The position numbers and the translations under genes are program-made. Below are positions 27,900 through 38,093 of a DNA stretch of 64,000 nt, piece by piece. Origin of the DNA: an uncultured Bacteroides sp. (lineage in GTDB: Bacteria > Bacteroidota > Bacteroidia > Bacteroidales > Bacteroidaceae); NCBI RefSeq assembly GCF_963677685.1, contig NZ_OY782186.1, positions 806,001-870,000 of the forward strand, given 5' to 3'. Position 1 is the first letter of the stretch. The number at the start of each line of letters is the position of its first letter. The notes beneath the pieces were generated by a model that was not told the origin of the DNA, searched no databases, and saw nothing but the letters and a program-made list of their open reading frames with translations.

Positions 27900-28928
27900 T
27901 TATTCTAAAATGGCATTAATCTCATTCAGCTCATCTGTTGAAAATATGCAATTATTTCTAGCTTTTAAATTATCCTTCAATTGCTCTACTGAACTGGCTC
28001 CAATAATGACAGAAGTTACTAAATCATCTTTTAATACCCACGCTAGAGCCATTTCAGCCAATGTTTGTTCACGTTGAGCAGCAATCTGATTCAATGCTTT
28101 GACTTTACTTAAAATATCTTCTGTTAGCTGTTCTTTTTTCAAGAACCCTCCCTTAGCTATTCTTGAATCTTGTGGAATCCCCTGTAGATATCTGTTGGTT
28201 AAAAGTCCTTGTGCTAATGGTGAAAAGGCTATGAATCCAGAACCATAATCCTTAGTCTGTTGTAAAATCCCTTCTTCCGGTTCTCTGTTGAACATATTGT
28301 ATTTCCCTTGATATAGTAGACAATGAATATCCCTTTCTGCCAAATAATTATAAGCAAATTCTGCAGCTGCTTTGGGGTACTTAGAAATACCTATATAAAG
28401 AGCTTTCCCTTTGCGCACGATATCAACCAGTGTTTGGAGAGTTTCTTCGAGTGGGGTAATTGGATCATAACGATGAGAATAAAAGACATCTACATATTCA
28501 AGATTTATACGTTTTAAACTTTGATCCAAGCTGCTGATTAGATGTTTGCGAGATCCCCATTCTCCATAAGGGCCCGACCACATTTCGTGTCCCGCTTTAG
28601 TTGAAATGAAGAGCTCATCGCGGTAAGGACTGAACGACTTTTTCATAATTGCCCCAAAAGTTTCTTCGGCAGAACCAAAAGAAGGTCCGTAATTGTTGGC
28701 TAAGTCAAAATGAGTGATACCATTATCGAAAGCGTAATGTGCCATCTTTATACTATTTTCAAAAGAATCAACGCTGCCAAAATTATGCCATAATCCTAAC
28801 GACAATTCAGGAAGGAGTATACCACTTTTACCGCATCTGCGATATTTCATGCCACGATTATATCTTTCTTTATCAGGTGAATAGGATGAGTTTACCATAT
28901 CTTTTGTTTTTGAATTTAGGTTATACAA
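27900..28928 (-). CDS. Aldo/keto reductase (YghZ-like)
   Basis: A 342-residue (beta/alpha)8 NADPH-dependent reductase. Family motifs: GIThFDLANNYG-type sequence (GITHFDLANNYGPSFGSAEE), the Tyr-Asp-Lys-His set with STKAG and YVDVFYSHRYDP, and IIGASSVEQL near the C-terminus. It is closest in style to the YghZ (glyceraldehyde 3-phosphate reductase) group. It lies on the minus strand between the regulator and the mannanase genes. It may be unrelated to mannan use or may reduce a sugar by-product; nothing in the sequence decides this. Confidence 0.9.
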   Translation of the reverse strand: MYNLNSKTKDMVNSSYSPDKERYNRGMKYRRCGKSGILLPELSLGLWHNFGSVDSFENSIKMAHYAFDNGITHFDLANNYGPSFGSAEETFGAIMKKSFSPYRDELFISTKAGHEMWSGPYGEWGSRKHLISSLDQSLKRINLEYVDVFYSHRYDPITPLEETLQTLVDIVRKGKALYIGISKYPKAAAEFAYNYLAERDIHCLLYQGKYNMFNREPEEGILQQTKDYGSGFIAFSPLAQGLLTNRYLQGIPQDSRIAKGGFLKKEQLTEDILSKVKALNQIAAQREQTLAEMALAWVLKDDLVTSVIIGASSVEQLKDNLKARNNCIFSTDELNEINAILE

Positions 28929-28933
28929 ATATA
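28926..28933 (-). promoter_or_regulatory. -7-like element at the aldo/keto reductase start
   Basis: Read on the minus strand this is TATATTTG, a match to TAnnTTTG, but it abuts the annotated ATG (26-28 of 289xx). If used, the transcript would begin inside the first codons and translation would start at the ATG encoded about residue 11 (MVNSSYS), so the first ten residues given here may not be real. Confidence 0.4.
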
Positions 28934-29049
28934 TCGTTTATTCTGTAAAGACATAATTCTAGAACTTATATATTGCTATTTCTTAACGTAAAGATTAATT
29001 AGTACTAGTAATAGATAAAATAATACAATATAAATCAGTCAAATGTTCT

Positions 29050-29057
29050 TATTTTTG
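29050..29057 (+). promoter_or_regulatory. -7 element before the GH5 mannanase
   Basis: TATTTTTG matches TAnnTTTG, 21 bases before the ATG at 29079; the same octamer precedes the mannan susC. No good -33 element is visible, as would fit a promoter needing an activator. Confidence 0.45.
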
Positions 29058-29078
29058 TAATTGAAAAAATCTAATAAT

Positions 29079-30374
29079 ATGCTAAAACAAACAATTTTAT
29101 TACTCTCCTTTATTCCCTTTCTCTTTTCCTGTTCTGTAAAGGGAACTTCAGCAAAATCTTCTCCTTTCATTGGTGTTGAAAAAGGACATTTCATAAGGGA
29201 TGGTAACCCCTATTATTATATTGGTACTAATTTTTGGTACGGAGCTATTTTAGCATCAGAGGGTGAAGGTGGAAATCGCCAACGTTTGCATAAGGAGCTT
29301 GATTTTTTACAAAGTATAGGTGTTGATAATCTTCGTATTTTGGTTGGATCAGATGGACTGCAAGGGGTTACTGCTAAAGTAGAACCCACATTGCAAATTG
29401 CTCCCGGGGTATATAATGATACTATTTTAGCCGGATTAGATTACCTGCTAGCTGAAATGCGTAAAAGAAAAATGGTAGCCGTACTCTATTTGAATAATTC
29501 TTGGGAATGGAGTGGTGGATATGGGCAGTATCTTGAATGGGCAGGTTATGGAAAAGCTCCAGTCCCTGCCGTTGATGGTTGGCCTGCTTATATGGATTAT
29601 GTAAAGCAATATATGCAATCGGATAGTGCAAAAACTCTTTTTGCTAGCTATCTGAAAGATATCCTTACACGCGTCAATAGATATACTCATATAAAATATG
29701 TGGATGATCCGGCAATTATGTCTTGGCAAATAGGTAATGAACCTCGAGCTTTTTCGGATCAAAATAAAGAACCTTTTGCTGCATGGATCTCTAGCGTTGC
29801 TGCTTTAATAAAGTCATTAGATAAAAATCATTTGGTTTCGACCGGGAGTGAAGGTAAGCATGGTTGTGAGGACGATCTGGCTTTATTTGAGAAAATTCAT
29901 GCAGATAAAAATATTGATTATATGAATATTCATATATGGCCTTACAATTGGGGATGGGTAACGAAAGACAGTTTGCAGGAAAAGCTGGATGTAGCTGAGA
30001 GAAACACGAAGCAGTATATAAATGAACATTTGAGTATTGCAAAGAAGTATCAGAAGTCTCTGGTTCTCGAAGAATTTGGTTTTCCCCGTGATCATTTTCA
30101 ATTCTCTAAATCTACGACTACTCATGTTCGTGATGATTATTATAAATACGTATTTAATCTAATTGCTGATAAAACTTTTTCTGATGGGTTATTTGCCGGA
30201 TGTAATTTCTGGGGATGGGGTGGTTTTGCTAATCCATCAGCTACTCATGTCTTTTGGCAGAAAGGAGATGAGTATACCGGTGATCCTGCTCAAGAAGAGC
30301 AAGGTTTGAACTCGGTATTTGCGACAGATAGCACAGTTGGTATTATAAAAACAGCAAATAGAAATTTAAAATAG
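29079..30374 (+). CDS. Endo-beta-1,4-mannanase, GH5 subfamily 7, lipoprotein
   Basis: A 431-residue lipoprotein (LFSC, Cys18), starting at the ATG at 29079 rather than an upstream TTG. The whole mature protein is one GH5_7 domain: GTNFWYGAIL, NLRILVGSDG, YLNNSWEWSGG, acid/base Glu221 in QIGNEPR, and the nucleophile in LEEFGF (Glu331/332). It hydrolyses internal beta-1,4-mannosidic bonds. The lipid anchor suggests the cell surface or the periplasmic face of the outer membrane. It leads the GH5-GH27-esterase gene group of the mannan locus. Confidence 0.94.
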   Translation: MLKQTILLLSFIPFLFSCSVKGTSAKSSPFIGVEKGHFIRDGNPYYYIGTNFWYGAILASEGEGGNRQRLHKELDFLQSIGVDNLRILVGSDGLQGVTAKVEPTLQIAPGVYNDTILAGLDYLLAEMRKRKMVAVLYLNNSWEWSGGYGQYLEWAGYGKAPVPAVDGWPAYMDYVKQYMQSDSAKTLFASYLKDILTRVNRYTHIKYVDDPAIMSWQIGNEPRAFSDQNKEPFAAWISSVAALIKSLDKNHLVSTGSEGKHGCEDDLALFEKIHADKNIDYMNIHIWPYNWGWVTKDSLQEKLDVAERNTKQYINEHLSIAKKYQKSLVLEEFGFPRDHFQFSKSTTTHVRDDYYKYVFNLIADKTFSDGLFAGCNFWGWGGFANPSATHVFWQKGDEYTGDPAQEEQGLNSVFATDSTVGIIKTANRNLK

Positions 30375-30416
30375 ATATTATACATGAAGTTATATTATTT
30401 AGTTCAAAATATAAAA

Positions 30417-31634
30417 ATGAAAAAGATTGTACTAGCTGTTATCTTGTTGACCTTGTCTTCTGTAGCCTACCTAAGAGCACAGAAATTTGAGAGTTTGGCA
30501 GAAACTCCACCAATGGGCTGGAACAGTTGGAATAAGTTTGCCTGCAATATAGATGAAAATATAATAAGAGGCATTGCTGATGCTATGGTAGAAAATGGTC
30601 TACGTGATGCTGGATATGTTTATTTGAATTTGGACGACTGTTGGCATGGGGAGCGGGATAGTCTTGGCTTTATTCAGCCTGATCCAATTAAATTTCCTTC
30701 AGGAGTGAAGGCACTGGCAGATTATGTGCATGCTAAAGGATTGAAATTGGGTATTTATTCTGATGCTGGAAGGAAAACCTGTGGTGGGCGCCCAGGAAGT
30801 TTCGGACATGAATATCAGGATGCTCTTCAATATGCTAAGTGGGGAATTGATTATTTGAAGTATGACTGGTGTGAAACAGAGGATATAAACCCGGTCGGTG
30901 CTTATAATCTTATGCGTGATGCTTTGTATGCAGCTGGCCGCCCAATTCTTTTTAGTATGTGTGAGTGGGGACATAGTAAACCATGGACTTGGGCGAAAAA
31001 AACAGGGCATATGTGGCGTACTACCGGAGATATTTTTAATTGCTTCGACTGTATTGATCAACATCCGGATTGGGCTGCGTATGGTGTCCTGCAAATTTTG
31101 GATATGCAAAATGGACTTCGACAATATGCTGGTCCCGGACATTGGAACGATCCTGATATGCTTGAAGTTGGTAATGGGCAAACGGTGAATGAAGATCGTG
31201 CACATTTCTCTATGTGGTGTATGCTTGCCGCCCCTTTAATTTTAGGAAATGATTTGCGCAATATGTCGCAGGAGACTAAGGATATTCTCATGAATAAAGA
31301 GGTGATCGCGGTCGATCAAGATAAGGAAGGAATTCAAGGCCTTCGATTTTTAGTTGAAAATGGCTTAGAATTTTGGCTTAAGCCGCTTGCTGATGATGAC
31401 TGGGCGTTCTGCGTACTCAATCGCACAACTGAATCTAAAGAGTATCTTATTGATTGGCAAAATTTCAACTTGTATGATGATGTTGCTAAACGTTTTACTG
31501 ATTTTGACTCGAAGGTATATGCTGTTCGTAACCTTTGGACAAAGCGGAATGAAGGAGACACCAAGAAATCAAAATCGATAATGATTCCTGGGCATGATGT
31601 TGTGATGTACCGTTTAATCTTTAATCAAAAGTAA
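30417..31634 (+). CDS. Alpha-galactosidase, GH27
   Basis: A 405-residue secreted enzyme, starting at 30417, where a proper signal peptide begins (cleavage near LRAQ); an in-frame ATG at 30384 would add 11 residues before it. GH27 motifs are clear: TPPMGWNSWN, NLDDCW, nucleophile Asp150 in YLKYDWC, acid/base Asp205 in MWRTTGDI, and GHWNDPDMLEVGN. It removes alpha-1,6-galactose side chains of galactomannan in the periplasm, exposing the backbone to the GH26 enzymes. The gene lies 42 bases after the GH5 gene and five before the esterase gene. Confidence 0.95.
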   Translation: MKKIVLAVILLTLSSVAYLRAQKFESLAETPPMGWNSWNKFACNIDENIIRGIADAMVENGLRDAGYVYLNLDDCWHGERDSLGFIQPDPIKFPSGVKALADYVHAKGLKLGIYSDAGRKTCGGRPGSFGHEYQDALQYAKWGIDYLKYDWCETEDINPVGAYNLMRDALYAAGRPILFSMCEWGHSKPWTWAKKTGHMWRTTGDIFNCFDCIDQHPDWAAYGVLQILDMQNGLRQYAGPGHWNDPDMLEVGNGQTVNEDRAHFSMWCMLAAPLILGNDLRNMSQETKDILMNKEVIAVDQDKEGIQGLRFLVENGLEFWLKPLADDDWAFCVLNRTTESKEYLIDWQNFNLYDDVAKRFTDFDSKVYAVRNLWTKRNEGDTKKSKSIMIPGHDVVMYRLIFNQK

Positions 31635-31638
31635 AGAG

Positions 31639-32937
31639 ATGCAGATGAGTTATATTAGAGCGATAGTTCTACCCTTTTGTTTGGGATTGTCCTTACTACA
31701 ATCAGTTTCGGCACAAATTAAAGGAAATGAAATTCGGGTGATGGTATCACCTAACCATTCAGATTGGCAATACAATTTGAATGAGAGTTCGGTATTTACG
31801 ATACAAGTCTTTAAAGCTCAGAACCTTTTAAAGGATGTAATGATTGATTATGAATTAGGGCCGGAGATGTATCCAACAGAAGTGAAAAAGCATCTTATGC
31901 TTAAAGAGGGCAAATTGGTTATAAAAGGGAAGATGAATACTCCAGGATTCTTGCGTTGCAAAGTAAAGGCTTATGTTGCTGGATATACTTATGAAGGATT
32001 GGCTACTACTGCTTATGAGCCTTTAAAGATTACGCCTTTTGCTACTGCTCCGAAAGATTTTGATGCTTTTTGGAACACTTCGTTGACTGAAGCTCGAAAG
32101 GTTCCACTTCAGCCCACAATGGTGTTATTGCCTGAACGTTGTACTGAAACAGTCAATGTATATCAAGTAAGTTTCCAGAATATGCGTTGGGGATCCCGTA
32201 CTTATGGTATTCTTTGTATACCTAAAAAAGAAGGTAAATACCCGGCTTTGCTACATGTGCCGGGAGCAGGTATTCGTCCCTATTATGGTGATTTAACGAC
32301 AGCTTCTAAAGGAGCTATAACTCTTGACATAGGTGTGCATGGCATTCCTGTTACCATGACACAAGATTACTACGATAAATTATTTAGTGGTGCTTTGTAT
32401 TGCTATTGGGACATCAATAAGAACAATCGGGATGCATTCTATTATAAAAGAGTATTTATCGGGGCTGTTCGAGCAGTCGACTTCCTTTGCAGCTTGTCAC
32501 AATATAATGGTAAAGCTTTAGGAGTTACCGGCTCTAGTCAGGGCGGTGCACTTACTATCATAACAGCGGCATTAGACAAGCGGATTACTTTCTTTGCAGC
32601 TGTGCATCCTGCTATGTGTGATTTGGTTGCTTCCTTGGAAAAAAGAGCGTGTGGCTGGCCTCATTATTTCTATCCAAAAGAGAATCCTGATAAAGCTGAA
32701 ATTGAAGCAACGCGATATTATGATGTTGTTAATTTTACCTCTCTTCTGTCAGTTCCCGGTTGGCTTAGTTGGGGATATAACGATGAAGTTTGTGCTCCGA
32801 CTTCTATGTATGCCGCTTATAATAGTATAACTTCTCCTAAAGAATTGCATCCGTATTTAGAAACGGGTCATTACTGGTATCAAGAGCAATGTAATGAGTG
32901 GAATAGGTGGCTGTGGAAGCAGATGGGAATTGAATAA
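31639..32937 (+). CDS. Acetyl esterase, CE7/AXE1-like alpha/beta hydrolase
   Basis: A 432-residue protein with a signal peptide (cleavage near SAQ). Residues about 30-130 form a beta-rich N-terminal domain; the rest is an AXE1-like hydrolase. The triad can be read as Ser300 in TGSSQGG, Asp382 in GYNDEVCAPT and His411 in TGHYWY; IPKKEGKYPALLHVPGAG marks the start of the fold. CE7 enzymes remove acetyl groups from xylan and cephalosporins; in this locus acetylated mannan is the natural guess. Position in the GH5-GH27 operon supports this. Confidence 0.88.
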   Translation: MQMSYIRAIVLPFCLGLSLLQSVSAQIKGNEIRVMVSPNHSDWQYNLNESSVFTIQVFKAQNLLKDVMIDYELGPEMYPTEVKKHLMLKEGKLVIKGKMNTPGFLRCKVKAYVAGYTYEGLATTAYEPLKITPFATAPKDFDAFWNTSLTEARKVPLQPTMVLLPERCTETVNVYQVSFQNMRWGSRTYGILCIPKKEGKYPALLHVPGAGIRPYYGDLTTASKGAITLDIGVHGIPVTMTQDYYDKLFSGALYCYWDINKNNRDAFYYKRVFIGAVRAVDFLCSLSQYNGKALGVTGSSQGGALTIITAALDKRITFFAAVHPAMCDLVASLEKRACGWPHYFYPKENPDKAEIEATRYYDVVNFTSLLSVPGWLSWGYNDEVCAPTSMYAAYNSITSPKELHPYLETGHYWYQEQCNEWNRWLWKQMGIE

Positions 32938-33041
32938 TTTATTGCTTTAGGAATTCTATCGCGATATTTGTAAAAAGGTGTTTGATTAAGAATAAATCTG
33001 ATGTCAATGCTTATAAAGTATTGCTTAATGATAATATTGTA

Positions 33042-33073
33042 TTTGTTTTATCCTGAATACAAATCTATTTTTG
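33042..33073 (+). promoter_or_regulatory. Promoter of the mannan susC operon
   Basis: TTTG at 33042-33045 and TATTTTTG at 33066-33073 are spaced 20 bases apart, a very good Bacteroides promoter, 39 bases before the susC ATG. Confidence 0.7.
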
Positions 33074-33112
33074 TAAACCTTTAAGAACGTAATCTTTAAA
33101 ATCTAATTATAT

Positions 33113-36100
33113 ATGAAAATGAAGAACATTATGTTGTTTCTAACGGCACTCTTGATGAGTTGTCATGTGATGGCCCAACAAACCTATGTTACCGGTACAA
33201 TTACCGATGCAAATGATGGTTCTCCGATGATTGGTGCCAATGTATTGGTGAAAGGTACTACTACGGGTACTATTTCTGATATTAATGGTAATTTTACTCT
33301 GAATATTCCAACAGGGAAATCAACGTTGAAAATTTCTTGTATTGGATATAGAACACAGGTAATAAGGCTGAAATCAGGGCAGAAAGTCGTGAAGATAATC
33401 ATGAAAGAGGATTCAGAATTGATCGATGAAATTGTGGTTGTGGGTTATGGAACCATGAAGAAGAGCGATTTATCTGGAGCTTCAGCCTCCATGAGTGAAG
33501 ATCAAATAAAAGGTTCGGTTATAACTAACCTTGATCAATCTTTTCAGGGGCGTGTAGCAGGGGTTACTGCTGTTTCAACTTCTGGTGCCCCGGGTGCTTC
33601 ATCTTCTATTCGTGTTCGTGGGCAAGCTACTATCAATGCTGATGCGGAACCTTTATACGTTATTGATGGTGTAATTGTTCAGGGTGGAGGACGAAGAGGC
33701 GCTGATTTTGGCTTAGGAGACGCATTAGGGAATGGCTCTGTATCTACTATTTCTCCATTATCAACTATTAATCCTTCGGATATTGTATCTATGGAAATTT
33801 TAAAGGATGCATCGGCTACTGCTATTTATGGGGCACAAGGCTCTAATGGAGTCGTTCTTATTACGACTAAGCGAGGTAAAGTAGGAGAAGCAAAATTCAC
33901 TTATGATGGAATGATGGCTGTACAACGCCAAACAAAACGATTGGACATGATGAATCTTCGTGAGTATGCCGAATTTTACGATGATTTGGTTTCTACAGGG
34001 CAGTTAGATAGTAATGATTATTATGCTGATCCTTCTTTGCTTGGAGTAGGGACTAACTGGCAAGATGCTATTTTCCGTACGGCTTTACAACACCAGCATC
34101 AAGTTTCCGCGGAAGGTGGTACGGACAAAATTAAGTATTATGTTTCTGCCTCTTACATGGATCAAGATGGGACTTTAATTGGTTCGAACTTTAATCGTTA
34201 TTCTTTTCGGGTTAATTTAGATAGCCAACTAAAAAAATGGTTGAAAATAGGAGTGAGTGCAACTTATTCAGCTACAGCCGAAGATTTGAAATTGGCTGAT
34301 AGTGATCAAGGTATTGTTAATTATTCTTTGCAAACTATTCCTGATATTCCTATCTACGATATAGATGGAAATTATGCAACGATAGTTCGTGAAGGTTATA
34401 CTAATCCAAACCCTATTGCTTTAGCATTGATGGATGATATATTATTAGATCGCCAAAAATTAACCGGAAATATATTCTTTGATGTTACTCCATTTAAGAA
34501 ATTAGTATGGCATGCTGAATTGGGTTATGATATTAGTTCATCAAAAGGTGAACGTTATAAACCGATGATTGATTTAGGGACATGGAAACGTCAAAGTAAT
34601 GAAAGCGGTATTCAGAAAAATAGTAACTCTTTTTGGCAACTGAAGAATTATATTACTTATACAGATAATATAGATAGCCACCATTTTACTGCAATGATAG
34701 GTCAGGAGTGTTGGGAGTCTCAATATGATAACACTAGTATCTTTAATACAAGTCTTCCTTCGGATGAGGTACATAACCCTGCTTTAGGTGCAGGAACACC
34801 AACTATCAATGCTGGCTTCGGGAGCTCTTCTATGGCTTCTTTTTTCACTCGTCTGACATATAATTATGCAGAACGCTATTCAGCTACATATACTTATCGA
34901 TATGATGGCTCCTCTAATTTTGGTCCTGATAATCGTTGGGCCGGCTTTCACTCGTTTGCTGCTTCTTGGCGTTTCTCCAATGAAAATTTCTTTAAACCTT
35001 TTGAAACGGTTTTGAGCAATGGAAAATTGCGTTTAGGTTGGGGACAAACCGGAAATTCTAATATTGGAGGATACAGATGGGGAACTACTATTTCGAGAAT
35101 GCCTTCCGGTTTAGGAATGGGATATCGCCCTGCTAATATACCAAACACAAGCATTAAGTGGGAGTCTCAAGAGCAATGGAATATTGGTATTGATTTATCT
35201 TTTTTTCATGAACGGATTAATTTAACGGCTGATTGGTATACTAAGAAATCCACTGACATGTTAATGCCTTTGCAATTACCTTCTTATATGGGCACATCAG
35301 GTAATGGTTCTTCTGCATTGGCTGCTCCTTATGGAAATTATGGAAGTATTGAAAATAGAGGTTTGGAATTTTCCTTAAATACACGCCCTGTTATAGGTCA
35401 ATTTCAATGGGATTCTGATTTTCAAATTTCATTTAATAGAAATAAATTGAAAGGACTTTCCGGAACGTCTAATGCACAGATTGTTGGTTACGGACAATGG
35501 TCTGATGTAGTTAGTGTTTCTAGCGTGGGTGAATCTTTGTATAATTTTTATGGATACGTATGTGATGGCGTTTATAAAGATTTAGAAGATTTACAGACAT
35601 CTGCGAAACCTGAAAAATATCCTGCGGATGGAATTTTTAACCGGGCAAATACAGTTTGGGTAGGAGACTTGAAATACAAAGATATTAGTGGACCTGATGG
35701 AAAACCTGATGGTGTAATTAACGAGTACGATAAGACCAATATCGGTTCTCCGATGCCTGATTTCACCTTTGGTTGGACGAATACATTCCGTTACAAGAGT
35801 TTTGATTTATCGGTGTTTATTAATGGGTCTTATGGGAATAAAGTTTTTAATTACTTAAGCATGAAGCTAACGCATATGAATTCTGCATGGGTTAATCAAT
35901 TGAATACCGTTGCAGATCGCGCGCAATTGGTTCCTATAGATCCCGACAAGGTATATCCTAATGGTGGGAAATGGTATGACGACGTTACAAATGTAAAAGT
36001 GAATAATCCCACAACTTCTACTCCTCGAGCTTCTATCCAAGATCCTAACGATAATGATCGTATTAGTGATCGTTACATAGAAGATGGTTCATATATTCGT

Positions 36101-36331
36101 TTCAAAAATATTACTTTGGGTTATACATTTCCCCAAAGTATGATTAAGAAAGTAGGTTTGGCAAACTTGCGTGTATATGCTAATATACAGAACCTATTGA
36201 CTATTAGTAAGTATGATGGTTATGATCCTGAGATTGGTGCTAGTACTGCTAGTTCTAATGTCTATGGCTTAGATAATGGACGTTATCCGTCGCCTACGGT
36301 TTATTCATTCGGTTTGAATGTTTCTTTCTAA
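33113..36331 (+). CDS. SusC-like TonB-dependent transporter of the mannan locus
   Basis: A 1072-residue outer-membrane transporter: signal peptide (cleavage near MAQ), carboxypeptidase-regulatory-like domain (about 25-105), DEIVVVGYGT before the plug, plug motifs (LYVIDGVIV, LKDASATAIYGAQGSNGV), then a barrel ending in YSFGLNVSF. With the SusD encoded 19 bases downstream it should import manno-oligosaccharides made at the surface. It shows no nucleotide relation to the inverted repeats of the other susC genes, so it is not part of that switch. Confidence 0.95.
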   Translation: MKMKNIMLFLTALLMSCHVMAQQTYVTGTITDANDGSPMIGANVLVKGTTTGTISDINGNFTLNIPTGKSTLKISCIGYRTQVIRLKSGQKVVKIIMKEDSELIDEIVVVGYGTMKKSDLSGASASMSEDQIKGSVITNLDQSFQGRVAGVTAVSTSGAPGASSSIRVRGQATINADAEPLYVIDGVIVQGGGRRGADFGLGDALGNGSVSTISPLSTINPSDIVSMEILKDASATAIYGAQGSNGVVLITTKRGKVGEAKFTYDGMMAVQRQTKRLDMMNLREYAEFYDDLVSTGQLDSNDYYADPSLLGVGTNWQDAIFRTALQHQHQVSAEGGTDKIKYYVSASYMDQDGTLIGSNFNRYSFRVNLDSQLKKWLKIGVSATYSATAEDLKLADSDQGIVNYSLQTIPDIPIYDIDGNYATIVREGYTNPNPIALALMDDILLDRQKLTGNIFFDVTPFKKLVWHAELGYDISSSKGERYKPMIDLGTWKRQSNESGIQKNSNSFWQLKNYITYTDNIDSHHFTAMIGQECWESQYDNTSIFNTSLPSDEVHNPALGAGTPTINAGFGSSSMASFFTRLTYNYAERYSATYTYRYDGSSNFGPDNRWAGFHSFAASWRFSNENFFKPFETVLSNGKLRLGWGQTGNSNIGGYRWGTTISRMPSGLGMGYRPANIPNTSIKWESQEQWNIGIDLSFFHERINLTADWYTKKSTDMLMPLQLPSYMGTSGNGSSALAAPYGNYGSIENRGLEFSLNTRPVIGQFQWDSDFQISFNRNKLKGLSGTSNAQIVGYGQWSDVVSVSSVGESLYNFYGYVCDGVYKDLEDLQTSAKPEKYPADGIFNRANTVWVGDLKYKDISGPDGKPDGVINEYDKTNIGSPMPDFTFGWTNTFRYKSFDLSVFINGSYGNKVFNYLSMKLTHMNSAWVNQLNTVADRAQLVPIDPDKVYPNGGKWYDDVTNVKVNNPTTSTPRASIQDPNDNDRISDRYIEDGSYIRFKNITLGYTFPQSMIKKVGLANLRVYANIQNLLTISKYDGYDPEIGASTASSNVYGLDNGRYPSPTVYSFGLNVSF

Positions 36332-36350
36332 TACCTAAAATTGAAGATAT

Positions 36351-38078
36351 ATGAAAATTAAAAATATTAAATATTTAGTATTTGCTGTAACATTGGGAAT
36401 GATCAATTTCTCATGTGAGGATTTCTTGGATCGTCCGGCAGAAGATAATTATAATGAATCTAATTTTTATCAGAACGACGAGCAATGCATACAAGGGGTT
36501 AATTATCTCTATAACTCGCCATGGTATGATTTTCAACGTGGTTTTATCAAAGTAGGAGAAGTTCTATCAGGTAACTATTATATAGGTAGCAGCCCTTATT
36601 TAGACTTTACGGTAAATGGCACAGATCAGGATTTAGTAAATATGTCCTATTCTTTATGGGCTGTGAATGGACACGCCAATACTGTTTATACTCGCTTAAA
36701 AACAGCTAAAGCTTCTCAAGTAATTATTAATCAATGTATGGGTGAATGTTTGGTCTGGAAAGCAATGGCTTATTTTTATTTAGTGCGTTCGTTTGGTGCA
36801 GTTCCCATTATACATGATAATACTTCAGAGCTTGGAGCAGGAACGTATAATTCAAAATTTAAAGTCGAAGCATCTGATGTATATGAATATATTATTATGA
36901 CGCTCGAGAAAGCGATAGAATTGTTGCCTGCTAAAGGTGAAGCAGGACGTATAGACCAATATTCAGCTAAAGGATTGATGGCAAAAGTTTATCTTACGAG
37001 ATCTGGTTTGGAACAATCTGGCACTCGAAATCAGGAAGATCTCGATAAGGCTGCTTCTTATGCGAAAGATGTTATAGATCATTCAGGACGAAGTTTAATG
37101 GCTAATTATTCTGATGTGTTTCGTTTGGCAAACAACAAGAACAGTGAGTGTTTGATTTCTTGGCATTGGTATCCAACTCGTGATCCTTGGACGGCACAAA
37201 ATACTTTACAGTCTGATTTAGCAATGGTAGGTTTCGATGAATTTGGAGATTGTTGGGGAGGCTATGGAGGTCCGTCTGTTGATTTGCAAGATGCTTTCGG
37301 AGTTAGTGTTCTTGAGTCACCATCGAATCGTACCGATACGGATACTCGTCGTGCTGCCACAATGATGATGGCAGGAGATAGGTATGCATATTTTTGGCAA
37401 GATAAAGGAGGATTTGATTATCTTAAATTTATCTATGATAAAGATAACTATGGAGCAGGAGGACCTGGAGAATTGCAATCACCAACAGGATCAAACGCCG
37501 TAAAACAGTTATATGGTAATGCTAATGATCATGTGCTTGGCTTAGGAATTTCTGCCGCTAATATGGTTAGTGGACTGAGCACGCACATCTTGCGTTTGTC
37601 AGACGTATATCTAGTTTATGCAGAAGCTAAAATTGGTAATAATGCTTCTACTGCTGATGCTAGCGCTATTGACGCGTTTTATGAAGTTCGCCATCGCGCT
37701 GTACCCTCTGCTACTCGACCTGAGTCTATTACTTGGGAGCAAGTCTGGAAAGAACGACGTTTGGAGTTGGCATGTGAAGGTGATCGTTGGTTTGATTATG
37801 TACGTCTGTCATACTATGATTCTCAACGTGCTATTAATGAGCTGAAAGCTCAGCGTCGAGATGTATATTATGGCTTGAATGATTTATATAAGGGTTATTA
37901 TGAAAGTAAATCTTATACTGTTGATCCGAATGAACAGCGTTATAATCCGGATGCGAAGGTGCCAAATGTTACTATTTCAAGTTTTACTTTACCTTTTCCG
38001 ACGGAGGATGTTGTGTTTAATCCTAATTTGATGAAAGATGCTATTCACGTGGATGTGCGTAGTGAATTTAGTTATTAA
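36351..38078 (+). CDS. SusD-like mannan-binding lipoprotein
   Basis: A 575-residue lipoprotein (NFSC, Cys22) of the SusD/RagB family. EDFLDRPAEDNYNESNFY opens the mature part, the TPR-like core includes CMGECLVWKAMAYFYLVRSFGAVPII, and the C-terminal part has WEQVWKERRLELACEGDRWFDYVRL. It should cap the SusC protein and hold mannan fragments at the surface. It follows susC by 19 bases and precedes two glycan-binding lipoproteins. Confidence 0.95.
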   Translation: MKIKNIKYLVFAVTLGMINFSCEDFLDRPAEDNYNESNFYQNDEQCIQGVNYLYNSPWYDFQRGFIKVGEVLSGNYYIGSSPYLDFTVNGTDQDLVNMSYSLWAVNGHANTVYTRLKTAKASQVIINQCMGECLVWKAMAYFYLVRSFGAVPIIHDNTSELGAGTYNSKFKVEASDVYEYIIMTLEKAIELLPAKGEAGRIDQYSAKGLMAKVYLTRSGLEQSGTRNQEDLDKAASYAKDVIDHSGRSLMANYSDVFRLANNKNSECLISWHWYPTRDPWTAQNTLQSDLAMVGFDEFGDCWGGYGGPSVDLQDAFGVSVLESPSNRTDTDTRRAATMMMAGDRYAYFWQDKGGFDYLKFIYDKDNYGAGGPGELQSPTGSNAVKQLYGNANDHVLGLGISAANMVSGLSTHILRLSDVYLVYAEAKIGNNASTADASAIDAFYEVRHRAVPSATRPESITWEQVWKERRLELACEGDRWFDYVRLSYYDSQRAINELKAQRRDVYYGLNDLYKGYYESKSYTVDPNEQRYNPDAKVPNVTISSFTLPFPTEDVVFNPNLMKDAIHVDVRSEFSY

Positions 38079-38093
38079 TTTTAATGCTGGAAA

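Noticed and set aside
27900..28928. The aldo/keto reductase as a mannan pathway enzyme
   Set aside because: It is on the opposite strand with its own promoter element and terminator, and no step of the known pathway needs it.
33184..33420. The mannan susC as a third partner of the inversion switch
   Set aside because: Its corresponding region encodes similar residues, but no extended nucleotide match to the 28-bp block is seen, and it lies 29 kb away beside its own promoter.
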